Source: Pectinatus haikarae (GTDB lineage Bacteria > Bacillota > Negativicutes > Selenomonadales > Selenomonadaceae). From it: a stretch of DNA of 64,000 nt. Position 1 is the first letter of the stretch. Every line of letters begins with the position of its first letter. Shown here one piece after another: positions 62,276 through 64,000 of this stretch. A program made the translations under genes and the position numbers. The stretch is from assembly GCF_030813505.1 (NCBI RefSeq), contig NZ_JAUSUE010000019.1; one strand, 5' to 3'. Under the pieces are notes generated by a model. That model ran no database searches. It was given only the letters and a program-made list of their open reading frames with translations, and was not told where the DNA came from.

Positions 62276-63487
62276 ATGGATTTGAATGCCACACCTTCGG
62301 CGAATCGTACGCATATAGCCTTCTTTGGCGTAAGAAATGCCGGCAAATCAAGTGTTATGAATGCCGTTACAGGGCAGAATATAGCCATTGTTTCTGATAT
62401 CAAAGGTACAACGACAGATCCGGTGTATAAGGCTATGGAACTTTTACCGCTGGGACCGGTGACAATTATTGATACACCGGGAATAGATGATGAGGGCACA
62501 TTGGGACAGCTGCGTATTGAAAAAACCAAACAAGTGCTGCGCAAGACAGACATTGCCGTGCTTGTTGTTGATGCGGCGAAAAACATGACCTCTGCTGATC
62601 ATGATATGTTGAAACTGTTCAAAGAGCAAAAAATTCCTTATGTCGTTGCGTACAATAAAATAGATAAAGGTACTGTTCCGCCAGTAAATACAGACAATGA
62701 GCATATAGTATTCATCAGTGCAAAGGAAAACAAAGGGATATTTGAACTTAAGGAACGTTTGGCCCATCTTGTAAAAAACGAAGATGAAAAAACCTTGCTT
62801 AAAGATATAGTATCCTCGGATGATACAGTCATTCTGGTGATACCCATTGATAAGGCAGCACCGAAGGGACGGCTTATTTTACCGCAGCAGCAGACCATAC
62901 GGGAAATACTTGATGTAGGGGCCACTGCGGTAATAACACAGGATGATAAGCTGGCGAAAACAATTTCAGAACTCAACGTGAAACCTAAATTGGTGATCAC
63001 AGACAGTCAGGCCTTTGAAAATGTGAATAAACAAACACCGAAGGATATATTGCTGACATCTTTTTCCATATTATTTTCACGTTATAAGGGGAATCTTCTT
63101 TCACAGATGAAGGCTGTAAAAACTTTTGATTTTTTGAAGGACGGCGATGAAGTATTGGTCGCTGAAGGCTGTACACATCATCGGCAATGTGATGATATAG
63201 GTACGGTAAAACTGCCCCGCTGGATAAAAGATTATACTAAAACGGAACCAAAGTTTGTATTTTCCAGCGGAACACAGTTCCCCGACAACTTAGAAAAATA
63301 TAAATTGATCATCCATTGCGGCGGGTGCATGCTCAATGAAAAGGAAATGCAGTACAGATTAGCTTGCGCCAAAAAGCAGAAGGTGCCGATGACCAATTAT
63401 GGAACGGCCATAGCGTATATGAACGGCATATTAAAACGTTCGGTGCAGGTGTTTGCCGACATTGATGAGCATTATACCGATTTTTAA
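62276..63487 (+). CDS. hydF: [FeFe] hydrogenase maturation GTPase HydF
   Basis: 403 aa. An N-terminal GTPase domain (P-loop GVRNAGKSSVMN near residue 17, DTPG near 67, NKID near 123) is followed by a dimerisation part and a C-terminal cluster-binding part with CTHHRQC near 297 and HCGGC near 348. It is the scaffold that assembles and delivers the di-iron unit to the hydrogenase. AAGGAG lies 6 bases before ATG. A terminator follows at 63554. Confidence 0.94.
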   Translation: MDLNATPSANRTHIAFFGVRNAGKSSVMNAVTGQNIAIVSDIKGTTTDPVYKAMELLPLGPVTIIDTPGIDDEGTLGQLRIEKTKQVLRKTDIAVLVVDAAKNMTSADHDMLKLFKEQKIPYVVAYNKIDKGTVPPVNTDNEHIVFISAKENKGIFELKERLAHLVKNEDEKTLLKDIVSSDDTVILVIPIDKAAPKGRLILPQQQTIREILDVGATAVITQDDKLAKTISELNVKPKLVITDSQAFENVNKQTPKDILLTSFSILFSRYKGNLLSQMKAVKTFDFLKDGDEVLVAEGCTHHRQCDDIGTVKLPRWIKDYTKTEPKFVFSSGTQFPDNLEKYKLIIHCGGCMLNEKEMQYRLACAKKQKVPMTNYGTAIAYMNGILKRSVQVFADIDEHYTDF

Positions 63488-63553
63488 GCAGAGATAAGAA
63501 AATAGAGGAGTGATATGTATTGCCGGAGCGGAAGAGATTATGTACCTGAAAAC

Positions 63554-63597
63554 AAAAATGGGCGGCTGCACAAATAAAATGCAGCTGCCCATTTTTT
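63554..63597. terminator. Bidirectional terminator after hydF
   Basis: AAAAATGGGCGGCTGCA (63554-63570) and TGCAGCTGCCCATTTTT (63580-63596) pair with one mismatch, ending in six T. It lies between convergent genes. Confidence 0.85.
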
Positions 63598-63610
63598 GAC
63601 GGTGTATTAT

Positions 63611-64000
63611 TTATTCTTTTATATGAGCGGACATTCCGGTCTTACCGACAGCAATATGATCTGCGAGTACATGATGGTCCGGATAATCTCCGTCATTTTG
63701 CTGGCGGAAAGCAATAGGTGTCTCTTCAAAGAGATGCTCAAGACGTGACTGCCAGGCCGATTCAGCTGACACTACATCAGTCTGAGTGAGCCGAACCGTT
63801 CCATAGACCGCATAGGTTGGTAATACATCCATACCCGAGAAAAAAAGCATTCCGTGCGTGATCGGGAACAGGAGTTGATTCAACGGTCCATTGATACCGC
63901 GCGGTGAATAATCCTTTTCTGACCCGCCTACACATACTGATAATATAGCCCGTTTTCCTTTGAAACCGCCTTCGCCATATCGGAAACGATTTCCCGCATC
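63611..64000 (-). CDS. NAD(P)H oxidoreductase / quinone reductase, flavodoxin fold (C-terminal part)
   Basis: The last 129 residues are in the window; the start lies beyond base 64000. FRYGEGGFKGKRAILS, the glycine motif CVGGSEKDYSPRGINGPL (core VGGSEKDYSPRG) and FPITHGMLFFSGMDVLPTY (core THGMLFFSGMDVLP) match the KefF/MdaB-type family of FMN or FAD enzymes that reduce quinones or other electrophiles. Most of the frame up to 64000 is open without interruption. Convergent with hydF. Confidence 0.85.
   Translation of the reverse strand, partial: DAGNRFRYGEGGFKGKRAILSVCVGGSEKDYSPRGINGPLNQLLFPITHGMLFFSGMDVLPTYAVYGTVRLTQTDVVSAESAWQSRLEHLFEETPIAFRQQNDGDYPDHHVLADHIAVGKTGMSAHIKE

Noticed and set aside
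1..64000. CRISPR arrays, tRNA or rRNA genes, integrase or attachment sites
   Set aside because: None was recognised on reading both strands; a covariance-model scan could still find a tRNA I missed.

Overview
This window looks like chromosome from a low-GC, anaerobic, diderm member of the Firmicutes, most likely the class Negativicutes. Gene sequences are Firmicutes-like and AT-rich with strong Shine-Dalgarno sites. A full TonB-dependent outer-membrane receptor (ending in the terminal Phe usual for beta-barrels) shows an outer membrane, and an [FeFe] hydrogenase with HydG and HydF shows an anaerobic, hydrogen-metabolising life. The genus cannot be fixed from this window. I see no rRNA, tRNA or CRISPR array.

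Layout. (1) 1-7400: a plus-strand sugar operon with an arabinose-isomerase-like enzyme, class II aldolase, fructose-type PTS (EIIA, EIIBC), ketose 3-epimerase and a two-subunit DhaK/DhaL kinase. (2) 7430-7800: a decayed IS30 transposase. (3) 8035-18355: a phosphonate regulon, phnF then phnDCE-GHIJKLM plus a TIM-barrel gene, with matching tandem GTCTAGAC-type operators before phnF and phnD. As read here phnE and phnM are both frameshifted. A HAD phosphatase converges on it. (4) 19433-24545, minus: a PRD regulator, PTS EIIA/EIIB/EIIC and a GatZ/KbaZ-type protein. (5) 24758-27517: bioY-bioD-bioA behind a probable BirA operator that overlaps the promoter. (6) 27800-34850: singletons (2-hydroxyacid dehydrogenase, soluble PAS chemoreceptor, YwbE, FabF, AraC, MarR with a QueG-like Fe-S protein). 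(7) 34997-42595, minus: a cobalamin riboswitch followed by a TonB receptor and a complete Nik/Opp-type ABC transporter, a trans-envelope import route. (8) 42662-49482, minus: an NRAMP-like transporter, then pxpA, pxpB, pxpC, accB, accC and a DUF1445 gene, a 5-oxoproline or lactam module with its own biotin carboxylase parts. (9) 49737-55712, minus: a PNPOx-like flavoprotein, an unusual radical SAM enzyme, two UxaA/Suy-type lyase subunits and a sulfonate-type ABC transporter. (10) 56071-63487: peroxiredoxin, then an NAD-linked trimeric [FeFe] hydrogenase with hydG and hydF. (11) 63611-64000: the C-terminal part of an NAD(P)H oxidoreductase.

Connections. Biotin made or imported by cluster 5 could serve the biotin carboxyl carrier of cluster 8. 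Three separate nutrient-scavenging systems (phosphonate, corrinoid or metal chelate, probable sulfonate) share the window, suggesting an accessory catabolic region. The best candidate for something undescribed is cluster 9, where a radical SAM enzyme with CX8CX2C spacing sits with a sulfo-lyase-like pair and its own importer. Second are cluster 8 and the riboswitch-controlled import system of cluster 7.
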